A stretch of DNA of 64,000 nt. It comes from Amorphophallus konjac (taxonomy: Eukaryota > Streptophyta > Magnoliopsida > Alismatales > Araceae). The position numbers were made by a program, and so were the translations under genes. This document shows positions 1-11,414 of the stretch, piece by piece. How positions within the stretch are numbered: position 1 is the first letter of the stretch; the number at the start of each line of letters is the position of its first letter. The notes under the pieces were generated by a model. It made no database searches. It was not told where the DNA came from and saw only the letters and a program-made list of their open reading frames with translations. The stretch is from assembly GCA_022559845.1 (NCBI GenBank), contig CM040123.1, positions 297,588,642 to 297,652,641 on the forward strand, given 5' to 3'.

Positions 1-388
1 AATGACCCGACTATGTAATCGGGATTTCATGTATTTTGTAAGGATGAATCCAAAGAATGAAATATTTAATTTTCTCCTGCAAATGTGTATCTCTAATTGG
101 TGATCTCCCTAATCAAATCTGTTAGATAAAACCCCCAATATCATAGCTAATATTGTGGAGGCCGAGAAAATATTTTCTTTGACAGTTAATCAAGGGTATT
201 CGGACTTTACGTCGATGTAAATAAACATCGACTATGGTCGATGGGGAAATGTCCTGTACCCGAACCCTAATCTTCTGATAAACCTAAATTCGCGGAAATA
301 ATAATACACCTGCTACCTAAATAACTACGAATGTGCATTTTCTTCTTCAAAGGAGAAATATTTACTTATTTATTTATTTATTTATTTC
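1..388 (+). mobile_element. LTR-like fragment abutting a truncated LINE
   Basis: No coding potential. The motif cagttaatcaagggtattcg with a following aaataaacatcgac (about 182-232) recurs near 43498-43550 (+) and, reversed, near 2878-2925 in the solo LTR. That points to the end region of a related LTR. A (TTTA)n tract at 362-387 borders the LINE. The fragment is cut by the window edge. Confidence 0.4.
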
Positions 389-2668
389 CGTGAGTTCAAC
401 CGCCACTTATATTATAAGGCCAAATTGAAGTCTCTAATATTCTTGATGTCCATGCCTCTTGCTTCCTTGCTTGTGTATACTCTGCGCCAAGCGATGTCAT
501 GCCATCCCCTCCCATTGCTTTCACTGCCATGCCAGAAAAATCTAGCCTAAATAGAGTCCAATTTCTTGGCCATCGTCTTCGGGATTCTAAAAATAGAGAG
601 GAAGTAAATCGGCAAGCTGCCAAGCACAGATCTGCACGATACTATGCGCCCTCCATATGAGAGAAGCCTAGCCTTCCAGCCTACAAGCCTTGACTCATAC
701 CTTTGCACCACCACATGTCAATCCCTACAATAGAACAACCTTGGAGATAAAGGAAGGCCCAGATAAGACAAAAGAAACTCCCCAATCTGACACCCAAAGA
801 TGGAAGCTGCACACCTAAGAGCCGACGGCTCCATGTTGATCCCCGCGATGTGACTCTTGCCATAGTTCACCTTGAACCCACTGATATCTAGAACCATCTC
901 TAGCATCAAACTGGCATCAACCAACTAATGCTCCTCGTATACTAGAAAGAGTGTAGTGTCATCGGCACAGTGAAGGTGGGTGATACTACTGTTAGAGTGA
1001 CTGGAACCCTCGAATCACACTTGTCGTCTCTACTCTCATCCATAGCCTACTCAAAATCTGAGCCACCAGAACAAACAAAAGTGGAGATAAAGGATCCCCC
1101 TGTCGGAGCCCTCTCCCACTGAGGAAGTAAGCAGGGCAGCCCATTAATGAGCACTGCGAAGGAAGCGGAAGAGATAACACTCTCGTATCCAGAAAATCCA
1201 TGAGTGATGAAAGTCCATCTTAGCAAACGCCTGAAGGAGACAATTCCGGTTTACTCTATCATATGTCTTCTCAAAGTCCAATTTGAGAACCACTCTCCTC
1301 TTTCTCTGTTGTTTCATAGCTCCAAGCACTCATGAGTAACAAGAAAGTTTTCCTAGATGTGCCTCCCCTTGATAAAAGCCCCATGTTGTTCGCTGACTAA
1401 GCCATCAATTACCTTCTCTAATCTCTTGGCCACCACATTCGTGATGATTTTATAGGTGCTATTCAACAAGCTAATGGGTCTAAAATCAGCCCACTCCTGT
1501 GCACCCTCCTTCCTAGGGATCAAGACCAAGAGGGTTTTGGTTAATACCCCTCAAATAGGCCTTAGTAGATGGTGAAATAAAATCATGGGAAACCATCCGG
1601 TCCAGAAACTTTGTCACATGCAAGAGAAAAGATCGCATGCCTCACCTCCTCTTCTAGAAAGGGACCCACCAGAGCCTCACTATCTACTACAGAGAAATGA
1701 GGAAACAAGTCATCTGCAAAGACAGGCCTACATATTTGCTCCTCTGTGAAAAGCCTAGCATAGAACTCCCTAGCATGTCTTCTGATGTCCTCCTCGGTAA
1801 TGGTAACCGCTTCGACCCTGATGAAAGCAATATGATTTGTCGTCCGTCTTCCTGAAGCAAACTTGTGAAAGTACGTTGTGTTCCTATCACCTTCCTTAAG
1901 CCATTTCTCCCTTGATCTCTGTTTCCAATATATTTCTTACCTGATCAGGATCTCATCATATTCTACTCTCAAGGACTCTCTACTCAGCCTGTCCTCATCA
2001 TCCAGCAAACTTGCTTCCTCCAAACTATCCAGGGTCTTTATCTACTATAGAATCATGTCCTTCGCCTGTCTACTGCAAAGGCGCTTGCCAGCACCCCATC
2101 TTCTGAAAGCCAACTGGTACAGCTTACCAATCAGAGTAGCCATACGAGAGCCATGCAACCTGTGTGCATCCCACGCCCCTCTGACTGTGTCTAAGAAATC
2201 ATCCTCCCTGAGCCAGAAATTCTCAAATCTGAAAACATGTCTCCTCTCTTGACAACGACTGGTCTTCAAGAGGATAGACTTATGATCTGAAGACGGCCCG
2301 GACAAATAAGAAGCCTGCACATGAAGGAAGTGATCCTCGCAATCCACAGACACAAGGAACCTATTCAACCTGGAACACAACGGGGATGCCCTCATATTGG
2401 ACCAAGTGAATTGAGCATTCACCAAGCCGATGTCTATGAGGATAGTCTGTTGAATGAAGTCGCAAAAGTCTCCTGTCTCCCCATATGAGGGCGATCACCC
2501 GTCCTCTTAGAAGTTGCCGTCACCGCGTTGAAGTCGCCACCCACATACCAAGGCCGGGCCGAGGTGAGGTGGTACACCAGCAGCTCCTGCCATAGATCTC
2601 TCTTCCCCTCCCAAGTTTGAGGTCCATAGATCCCTGAAAATTCCCAAGAGAATTCATCCCTGAGGGAG
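389..2668 (-). mobile_element. L1-type LINE copy A, part 1: endonuclease C-terminus and reverse transcriptase, decayed
   Basis: Reading the minus strand from 2668 downward, the endonuclease end is seen first (GIYGPQTWEGKRDLWQ, then WYVGGDFNAV near 2540). Next come the linker, RT blocks including LKLDFEKTYDRVN near 1285 and GDPLSPLLFVLV near 1090, and the post-RT region SRRRWPRNW near 590. Many stops and frameshifts are present. The 3' end (zf-RVT, tail) is missing, cut at the (TTTA)n tract. It is a nonfunctional remnant in the same orientation as NEMF, inside or beyond its intron 8. Confidence 0.85.
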
Positions 2669-3654
2669 CTATTTTATTTATTTATTTCATTTATTTTGTT
2701 CGTTCATTTTATTTGGGTTTATTTGGTGCGTAGGCCTGCCAGTCACGAGGTGACAGTTTATTCGGACTCCAAAGACCGAATGGCTTGGAGTCGCTAGTGC
2801 ACGCCGTCTAACTGATCAGACGATAGTGGGTATCGAGTCGGGACTGAAACCCGCCGTGCCATAAAGGTCGCGACGTTAATTACATCACCAGAAAGGGAGA
2901 AAACCCTTGATTAGTCGCCAGGAAGAAAGACCCTATAACCTGAAATTCAAATTATTAAAGGAAAAGGAATGATCAAAAATTAAGTACGACGAGAGACCCC
3001 GTGCCAGAGGCAAGGAGGCTCGAACCATCTCATTCATCCATCATTTCGTTTTCTTTGTTCTTCCTTTATTTGGAAACTATTCTGGGCCAAAGGCACGACG
3101 ATGTCGTGAGTAATTCTTTGAGTAAATGTTCGTCAGAAATACGGCATAACTTGATGTTTGGTGATGGGGAAGGCGGGATAAAGATAGGCGAAGACGAATC
3201 AAATCCGAAAGATTGTTGGCCTGCAGTAAGGTCAGGTTCCGACCATGACGGGGTGATCCCGGGGATCTGGCCCAGACCTACGATAGGCATTATTTATATT
3301 CCCTTTGCCCAAGATCTAGGGGATGGGGATCCAGAGCAGACATTGTTAATCCTTTGTTATCTTTTTTTTGTTTCAATCTGATTATATATTATATATTTTT
3401 GTTTTAGTTTTATCACACAATTTTATTATTTATATATTTTTCGTTTTGATGTTTCCTTATTGCTTTGGTTAGCCATACTCCTTATTGTTTTGAATTTGAA
3501 ATATGTGCCTTTATTTTTTTTATAACTTTTCCCTTTTTATTGTTATTATTTTTGTGTTGTTGTCGTTGTTTTATCATCCACAAACACTTGGAATTATGAA
3601 CCCCGGGTCAACAGGGATGTCCGGGGCATTTTTGGGGTAAAATCTCACACCTTG

Positions 3655-3815
3655 AACCCAGATCGATCGACCGACGCTGTGTATCGGTCGACCGACCCAA
3701 GGGTATGCATAAATCTTACTGCTTTGGTGAAGTTCGGTCGACAGGGACGAAGAGCCATGTCGACCAACTGCCAGGCCGGTCGACCGAACCAAAGTCCTGT
3801 CGACCCAATCCTCTA
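3655..3815. repeat. Cluster of GTCGAC-centred palindromes inside the solo LTR
   Basis: At least four copies of a ggtcgaccg-type palindrome occur in 160 bp, for example cggtcgaccgacc near 3683 and ggtcgaccgaacc near 3778. Each could fold as a short GC-rich stem within an otherwise AT-rich LTR. Confidence 0.6.
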
Positions 3816-4359
3816 TTGTTTTATTTTATTATTTATATATATATTATTTTATTATTTTTTGGGGTTGTATTTGTCGTTGCCTTTTTGTCATAATTGTTGC
3901 TTCACTTTTACGATTATTATTCTATTTATTTATTATTACTATTATTATTATTTTATTCTTCTTCTTTTTATTAATATTATTATCTTCTTTTCTCCTCCTT
4001 TTCTTTAATATTTATTTTTTTATCATTATATTTTTATTTATTCTTTCTTTCCCTTTTTTTTATCATTATTATTATTATCATTGTTATTATTTCATTGTTG
4101 GTTTATTTATCGGTCTGGATCTCTGACAAAATTTTGACATCATCTCCCTCAAACCCGATGCATTTTAGGGGGAGAAGTGAGTGCACATCCAGGGAGATCT
4201 GGGATGGTCCCTCAATTATTAAAGTGCGTCTAGAGCGGCAACACCACGACGTTAATCTACGCCTAGTCCCCGAGGGCCTCCTGCTAAAAAAACTCATGAC
4301 GTCGATCCACTTTGTTTTGGTCAGAAGGGAAGGAAGTAGGGGTCGACAAGGGGGGGGGA

Positions 4360-4930
4360 GCTGTCGGATCAGTTCAAAGGGGCGGCCGTATGGCTTGTAG
4401 CAGAACGAAATGGGGATGAATGGTGGACTGCTGGCTCACTCTGGAACCCAAAAAGAAGAGGCTAAATGGTTGCTTTGAAAAAAGAAGTGGAGATCGCCAG
4501 GGGCTGTCGTATAACTCAAAGGGGCTGCCGATTCATTTCATCACAGGAAGAGGATGGGGTTGCCGATTCATTCATTGCACGAAAAGAAAGGGCAAAAGAA
4601 TGGTTGTCGGATCATCTGCAAAGAGAGGAAATGGGGGGAAGACTGCCGACTCAGCGGAGGCAAAGGCTGCCGAACCATCTACTGGATAGGCCTGCACAGA
4701 GGGACTGCCGGTTCACTCGTAGAAGGAGAACATGGAGGATGTGTGGCAGCCGATTTAGTCATTACCAGAAGAGAATGGGGAGGATCGTAAGGAGGGCCCA
4801 AGCACCTGAGGACAACACTCCAACGTTGCCAAATGCCTGTTAGGCATTGGCTTATTTGACAGGGGGAAGAACAAGATGGTGAAGACACTGCCGAATCACC
4901 AAAACAACCCAAAATAGGACTCCCAGAATT
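4360..4930 (+). repeat. Diverged ctgccgattca repeat array, first block
   Basis: Irregularly spaced copies of a ggggctgccgattcat-like unit (near 4378, 4501, 4521, 4558, 4643, 4669, 4704 and 4889) form a degenerate interspersed array. Open frames across it are by-products of the repeat. Confidence 0.6.
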
Positions 4931-5599
4931 CATTGTTGACATCTTTATATATATATAAAAGGATGCAAAAGGAGACATGAGCACGAAGGCCCTTGGAAGC
5001 TACTGGCATTGGCTTCAACTCGGGATCATACCCACCGTATAGGATAAATCCAGGGCTTCAAGCCCTCACAAGAAAAGGGCTATGTTCCTCTTCCTGGATC
5101 ACCTGGCGACGTTTATTCCCGTAACAGGCTGATCACGGTGTAATGGCCAAAGAAGTCACAGGCAACTAAAAAAAAAACGTATATATAAAAAAAAGAAAGG
5201 GGGAGCAATCACAGGGGTCAGGGGAAGTGATCATCATAAACATAAAGCCATTCGGGAAGTCCTTTTTTTTATTCAAATTCGTCGAGTACAAGAAAAGAAA
5301 GAGCAGATACATAGATCTAAAGAAAAAAAAAGAATAAAGGGGGGGGGGAGAGAAACGAAGCATTGGCTCCTTCTCCCCCTTCCTCACCTCTCTCCTTTCT
5401 CCCTCTTCTGCTACTCACTGAGTGATCTCTCTCCCTCTCCCTCTCTCTCTCACTTTTCTCCCTTCTTCTTTGCTCCGCCTGTTTCTTCCCTCTTCTCCTG
5501 AGGTTCGGATGCCTTAGTCTTCTCTTCTCCCACTCTTTTCTGCACGTCTCTCCTGGCCTTTATACAGGGGTACAGAGGGGAGCCAGCCGAGGTGCATGC

Positions 5600-6115
5600 C
5601 GGCCACGCCGTGCTGCCGTATGAAGCTCTTGAAGAGCTGCCGGATACGGGCGGTGAGCTGCTGCCGGATGAGGCAGCTCGAGTGCTGCCGGATAAGCCCC
5701 TAGGGGGCTGCCGTTTGAGGTGGGCAGGTGCGCTGCCAGATGGGGCAGTTCGAATGCTGCCGAATAAGTCGCAAGGGGGCCGCCGGATGGGTGTGTTAAA
5801 CCCATTAGAGGGGGCTGTTGAAGGCTGCCGGATCAGCCTTAACGGGACTGCCGTATGGGAGCGCATGAGGGCTGCCGGTTCAGGCGTTGCCGAGCTGCCG
5901 TATGGGGCGTGGCGTGCTGCCGGTTCAGCGGCCCTTAGGGGGCTGCCGTTCAAGGCCCAAAAGGGCAGCCGGTTCAGCAATTTGAGTGCTGCCGGATGGG
6001 GGCGGTGAGTGTCGCCGGATGAGCCCCTAAGGGGCTGCCGGATGAGGGCTGCCAGTTGAGCCCCCTCCAATCTTCTTCCTTTTTCTTCCTTTTTTTCTTT
6101 TGTTTATTTCTTTGC
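5600..6115 (+). repeat. gctgccggatgag repeat array with gcccct/aggggc palindromes, second block
   Basis: About twenty copies of gctgccg(g/t)atgag-like units lie in 0.5 kb. They alternate with perfect or near-perfect palindromes such as agcccctagggggct (near 5695) and agcccctaaggggct (near 6022). Some units pair as gctgcc...ggcagc. A long open frame on each strand here is compositional. It lies inside the solo LTR. Confidence 0.75.
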
Positions 6116-6666
6116 TGCCGATACAGCCCATTTTTCTTCTTTTCTTCTTTTTTCTTTTGTTGTTTTTTTTCTTCTTTTGTTCTTCTTTTCGTTTCTTATT
6201 TTCCTTTCTGATGCCCGGGCTTCCACAATCCGGCCCACGGTATTATATCTTCAGGAGTGCCATGGCCTCCTTTGATTCTGAATTTAATTCATCGCTCGGG
6301 ACGCGAGTTCATGGTGTTCCGACACCACTTGAACATTATAGTAGTGCGGTCGATCTCTTTCGAAGCTCGGGTGTCTCGAGCACGTCCTTGTGCTTTTCGC
6401 CGCTGAGTCTTCACAATGGAGTCCGCAGCAGTGTACTGTTCAGAAATGCCTCGGCTTCCTGCAGTTTTAATTCGTCCGTTGGGACGCGAGTTGATGTCAC
6501 ATGAGGGGTATCCTTGAGGTTTGACCATCTGGGCCCGATTCTTGTGTTTCTTCGCTGCCGGGTCGTTAAAGCCGAGCCCGTGGCAGTGCACTTTAGGAAC
6601 ACCTTAACTTCCCACAATTTTATCATGTTGTGGTGTAATGTAGTATTCAAATTTTGCATGTCAACA

Positions 6667-8300
6667 GTCCCTCAAGCAATGGAAGTGAAGAGAGATACAC
6701 ATCGACCAACCTCCTCAACCTCCTCCACCTCGAAGGGGTTCCATAGAACCATAATACCCCCTGCTCTTCCCACAGCGGGGGACGCCACCCCCTTGGAAAG
6801 CCTACCTCTCCCAATCTCCCGCATGCACTCCTCTCCATTCCCCTCACTCTTAGTCTCCTGAAGATAGGATGTCGACCTTACATCTCCTCACCATCTCCTT
6901 CACCATACTCTTCTCCCCCACCCCCCACCCCAAAAAAAACTCCTTACATTCCATGAAATGATCCTGTAGGGGGCTGGAAAGTGTGCCCCTCTCCCACCCT
7001 CCTTGCTCGCTCTCTTACGTGATTTTTCTTTCTTCGCCGCCCTCGCCAAAGTCACTAACCACCTCTTCTGGATAAGGAATGGAGACCCCCTGATACACTT
7101 ATCCACCCCCACATAGAAGACCCCATGTTCCTCCGTCAACCTCTCCACCACCCCCATCAACTCTCTCCCCTCCTCCTTGTCAGGAATGCCACCAACCTAC
7201 ATCCCCTCCTCCCCTGCCCCAGAAGTAGGGACTACCAGGGGGTTCGGCCTCATCTTCAGATGACTCCAACAGCATGCCCGCCATTGCCTCAAGGATATGA
7301 TCCTCGACATCGACCTCTGAAAGAGCCGCTCCCAACCTCTCCAGGCCGTCATCTTCAATCGCTCCTAGATCCAGAGCAAACGTCACTGGCGACTGCACGC
7401 GAGGATGCAGCACGTCCAACAGAGGGTCATGACCCTCTGTCTCCCTCCAACATTCTGCATCTCCTCCCTGCGGTTGACTCGCCAGACACTCCTGGTGCCC
7501 AGCTTCACCATGATGCTGCAGAGTGCCGGAGACGAAGGCCTGTAGAGCTACCGGTGCTTCTCGCCGTTGAGGACGTCCTCCAGGCAGCACATCTTTCCCC
7601 CACCATGGTAAGGCAAGGAAGGACGCCTTCTCCAGACCAGAAGCACCCCCACTGCCAACATTGAGGACGACGACGCAGCCAATATGCCGTCCGGGTGGCC
7701 GGACCTGAGCATCGAACACCCCTACGTCGTTGGGAGGTTCAGACGGGGAAGAAGCCCCTTAGCGGACCTGGACGAACCAGTATCGCACGGCCTACCGGAC
7801 TCAGGTAAGTTCTGGGTCCTGCTAGGCGACCAGGAGCAATTACCCGATGGGCAAGGTGGGCTCGAGTTGCCCGGTCCACTGCTTTGACGTGCGATCGACC
7901 CAACAGCAGCGGCAACCGAACGGGCTCGGCCCTGGCCGGGAGATGCGGCCCAATAGAGCCCAAGCCGTTCGAATTTAGAAAACTCGCCCTCACTTCATCC
8001 CCAACCACCGTCCTACCACTGCAAAAACCAAACCCTGGCGGCAGTGGCGACTCATCCAACTACTCCTTCACCCAGAGCATAAGGACATGAGCCCCCTTCA
8101 AGCTGAACTGTGACAACGGCTAGGATCGCCGCCGGGCTGGTCACCTACACCACCACACCGACGGCCGTCATTGAGCCCAACAAAGAGAAGCCCAAGGTCC
8201 CCCTCACCACACTGTCGAAGCTCTGGACCACAAACGAAACGCCTTCATCACAGAGCAGTAGAGATGCTCCCTCTATAATGACATGAAACCTCCTCGGCTT
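6667..8300 (-). mobile_element. L1-type LINE copy A, part 2: ORF1 3' part and endonuclease N-terminus
   Basis: Read on the minus strand, an open but broken ORF1-like region (about 8060-7180, Asp/Glu/Pro-rich) precedes the endonuclease start IISWNVRSF near 6965. QETKSEGN and GRAGGIMVLWNP near 6740 follow, then the break at the solo LTR. The order matches the plant L1 arrangement of ORF1 followed by APE-type endonuclease. The 5' limit near 8300 is approximate. Confidence 0.75.
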
Positions 8301-8936
8301 GGGACAAGGGAAGTGCCCCTTAATCTACCTATTTTTGGTGATCCATATCTTCCAAATTATTCATATTTAACCAAATAAGGAAAAAAATTCATATAACATC
8401 TCATGAATAGAATCCGCTTGGCCAATAAATACTAACTTATCCAATAAACAGACTCCAATGTGGTTTTCAAACTAATGATTTCTTTGCATGTAATTTCAAA
8501 ATGACATCAATGGACTTTTAGCTGAGTTTGAATACTAATGTTTTCATACTCATTCTTCCTTATGATGTTCACCAGCAAGAAAATGATGTATCATCTATAA
8601 TGACCTGCAAATTTTCATTGCACTTGTACATCAATGCTGAAAAGAAATCAGACAGAAAAACTTTAAAAGAATTTTGACGCAAACAACCATTTTTTTCTAG
8701 GACTGCTATTGATAGAAAGCACAATAGAAAAAGAAATGTAGCAATGAATCATCCAAAAACTAGTAGGAGATGGGGTACTACCCCCTTTCAAAAAAAAGAA
8801 AAAAGAATGAGATAGAAAGGCAACTTAAGTATACTCATTATTTGGTTCTCTAATACATGGTTCGCCATCTCGAACCAACCTGTTCCAACTCATATGAGTC
8901 GGATTGTATCTAGGATGAACCGAGCCCAAATACGCA
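8301..8936. other. AT-rich intronic DNA, no recognisable feature
   Basis: No exon, TIR, LTR end or long open frame was recognised. An expected NEMF exon was specifically looked for and not seen. Confidence 0.4.
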
Positions 8937-10017
8937 CACAGTTGTCAAGCCGCCTGCCTAGGCGCCGCCTCGGGAAGGCATTTTTTGCGGCCAAGGCGAC
9001 CCATGCCTTATTGGGCCACAAAAAAGTGGGCCAAGGCAGCCCAAAGCAGTGGCTAGGCACCTTGTTTCGGTGACCCGACCAAAACCGTAACCAGATCCTA
9101 GATCCGGTTATAAACCACCCCCCTCCCGCCCACGATCCCCCACCCCCGATACCTCCCTACCTCTCTGACTCTCTCTAGGGTTTGAAGAGGATCACTGCCG
9201 GCTGTCGACACAGTCCGCAGCTGTAGTCTGACCATCTGCAGCCTTCCTCATCATCGTCGACCGCCTCCACCGTAAGGTATCCTCTCTCTCTCTCTCTGTC
9301 TCTTCTCTCTCCCCCACCCTTCCTCCTCTCTCTCTGTCTCACAGTGAGACAGAGAGCCGTGACACTCTCTCTCTCTCAGTGAGACAGAGCTCTTCCGCTC
9401 CCCTTCAATTCTCTCCCTCTCTCTCTCTCTTTCTTTCTTTCTTTCTCACAATGATATAGCTCTCCTGCCCCTCTTATTAATTAATAAGAAATCTAATTTA
9501 TTACTTAAGTATTTTAAATTTTAATTTGAATTTTGTATGTTCTAAATTTTTATTATAGTGGTCATCTTTGGTCCTTGCCTAGTTACGTGTTTGTTTGCTA
9601 TATTATCGCTTGTATGTGATAATTAGTGATGTTTTTCTCATTTAGTATATGCTTTATATTATATGTATGTTGTTCCGAGTATGATTTGCAGATTTTTGGA
9701 GGAAATTGGCAAACATAATGTTAATATGTTCTTCATTCTAAAAGTCCAATTTTTATTGTTAACTTTATCTCAAAATTGATTTTGGTATTTTCTTGCAATG
9801 TCATTTCTATTAGTTTTTATTTATATGTCCATACTAGTCTTGTTTCCCACATTTTTAATGATCATGATTAATTTTTATATAGAAAATTATATATATATTA
9901 ATGATCATAATTTTTAATGAACTTGATGCCTAAGCGCCGCTTAGGCGGGCGCCTAAGCACTTAGGCGCTCAAGGACCCCAAGCTCGCCTTTGTCGCCTTG
10001 TCGCCTTGACAAGTATG
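8937..10017. mobile_element. TIR element with ttgtcaaggcg termini (hAT-like, non-autonomous)
   Basis: The left end cacagttgtcaagccg and the complement of the right end (catacttgtcaaggcg) form an inverted pair. Subterminal regions on both sides are rich in gcctaggcgcc and cgccttg motifs. The interior has CT-rich tracts (about 9278-9440) and AT-rich sequence with no transposase. A clear target duplication was not found, so the exact ends are tentative. Confidence 0.6.
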
Positions 10018-10059
10018 AAGTATGGATACACACTGGATCACCCGAGCCATGAGGACCCC

Positions 10060-10175
10060 TTAGGCACTTATAATTGCCTAATTCTTAGGCAATTATAATT
10101 GTTAGACATTTATAATAATGTATCCTAGACAATTATAATTCTTAGGCAACTATAATTCTTAGGCCAAGATGGACT
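10060..10175. repeat. Short degenerate repeat of cttaggcaattataatt
   Basis: Four to five copies of an aattataattcttaggca-type unit (about 20-25 bp) occur between the TIR element and NEMF exon 8. Confidence 0.5.
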
Positions 10176-10348
10176 GAGTCGAACCAAGTAGGGCCGACTC
10201 TGACTTGTATCTGGGCCCGACTGAGTTAGTCCGGCCAGCCGAGCTGGCCAACCTTGCTCTAATGTACCCAAGGGATTTAGCTGGTCATAGGAGGCAATAG
10301 CAATATGAAAATTAGCCATAAAACCATCATGAAGCATGATAACACTAC

Positions 10349-10501
10349 CTGTGCAAGTTGCAGCCTTGTCTTCTTCTCAGCTGCTTTAAAAGCCTTCTCA
10401 TGTGCCGTAACAGTTTTTTCCTGTTTGTTCTCCTGCTTTTTCTTCAACTCAAACCAGCGACGGGCATTTGCATGTGCTGAAAGTGCCAAGTCTACTTCAA
10501 C
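10349..10501 (-). CDS. NEMF: NEMF exon 8 (residues 482-532), last exon in window
   Basis: Acceptor tatctcag, donor GTAGTG after CAG. It encodes VEVDLALSAHANARRWFELK, followed by a Lys/Glu-rich helix ending in KKTRLQLAQ. This immediately precedes the NFACT-R core in all plant homologues. The next exon (expected to start with a Glu-Lys-Thr/Val block and contain the HWFEKFNWF motif) was looked for in 1-10348 on the minus strand and not found, so this intron extends past the left edge. Confidence 0.94.
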
Positions 10502-11120
10502 CTGAGATAGTGCAGACAAAAAATGATTAAGCCTTCTAAACTATGATAATGAAAATAGAAAATATACACTACTGTGAAAAAAGCAATAGTAGGACAGGGA
10601 GAGTTTGGAACATGGAGGATTCAATGGAAACCAAAAATATCATTAGGTTGTCTTGGTGCATCATGGGCCTATGCCCGCCGGGCCTACTTGATGAATGATG
10701 GATTGGACCCAGGCTTGAAACAGTGAGGTATGTCCATTGAAAGGAGTTTGCCCAACCAGGCCATAATGGGTGATGATAGATCCTAGAAAGAGAGATGGGG
10801 GAGGTATGCATTGGTTAATTAATACAAAATAATGAGAAAATGATAGACCACCTGATTACCAAACAGTTATGCCAAAAAAGTACATGATATTAACTAAAAT
10901 TTTGTGTGTGAAAAAGAAAGTCAAAGGTAGATCATGATGCCAGCATGTGTCTCAGGTGTATCTAAAATATCTGTGCATATCATTTGCATGCTTTTGCAAG
11001 ATAGATAAATTAGTAAGTATATATTATTATACTTGCAAACAATTGCCAAAAATTACGCCACAATGTAGCGAACAAGTCAAGAATTCCAGACACAACATAA
11101 AATGAGACTTCAAATATTGC

Positions 11121-11414
11121 CTTGTCAACAGGACATGTGATCTCATCCTCATCCATCTCATCAAGATTATTGCTTAAGAGTAATGTTATGCAATTTCTTT
11201 CGAGATGAAGCTTGTCAATCAATCCAGCTACAGGGTTTCCAGACTTTTTCTCTTCTTTCACCATTCGTGCAAGATCCTGCCAATCCATCCCACTTGCTAG
11301 TGCTACACGAACAGCTACAATGGCAGCCTCCACATCTTCCAAATTGTATTCAATCAATTCACCCATTTTAATGCAATGGTCCACTTCTTTTTTCAGTGCA
11401 TGTACACGATTTTC
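11121..11414 (-). CDS. NEMF: NEMF exon 7 (residues 384-481), GC donor
   Basis: Acceptor tatgcag, then ENRVHALKKEVDHC and the block ELIEYNLEDVEAAIVAVRVA, then MVKEEKKSGNPVAGLIDKL and NNLDEMDEDE. It is the coiled-coil to linker part of the family. The family next reads Pro-Val-(Glu/Asp)-Lys and then Val-Glu-Val-Asp-Leu, which places the splice after Lys. The genomic bases there are AAG then GCAATA, a GC donor. If not spliced, the frame stays open about 35 codons to a stop near 11010, but that tail has no family resemblance. Confidence 0.93.

Larger units (their letters stand above)
2669..6666. mobile_element. Probable solo LTR (about 4.0 kb) inserted in LINE copy A
   Basis: The segment begins TGAGGGAGC and ends GTCAACA, so it has TG...CA ends. 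It is flanked by atccc (left) and gtccc (right), a 4/5 match for a 5-bp target duplication. Removing it joins the LINE endonuclease without a break (SLHFHCL from the right part to RDEFSWEFSGIYG from the left part). No gag or pol is inside. It holds AT-rich runs, palindromes and repeats of gctgccggatgag. Orientation is uncertain; the minus strand (starting TGTTGACATGC) looks more LTR-like. An LTR-derived non-autonomous element is an alternative. Confidence 0.7.

Noticed and set aside
5450..6070. Long open frames on both strands rich in Pro, Ala, Ser and Gly
   Set aside because: They follow the gctgccggatgag repeat in all frames and have no domain.
11010..11120. Continuation of NEMF exon 7 to a stop as the true C-terminus
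   Set aside because: The extra 35 codons have no family match, while exon 8 continues the family exactly after a GC-AG intron.
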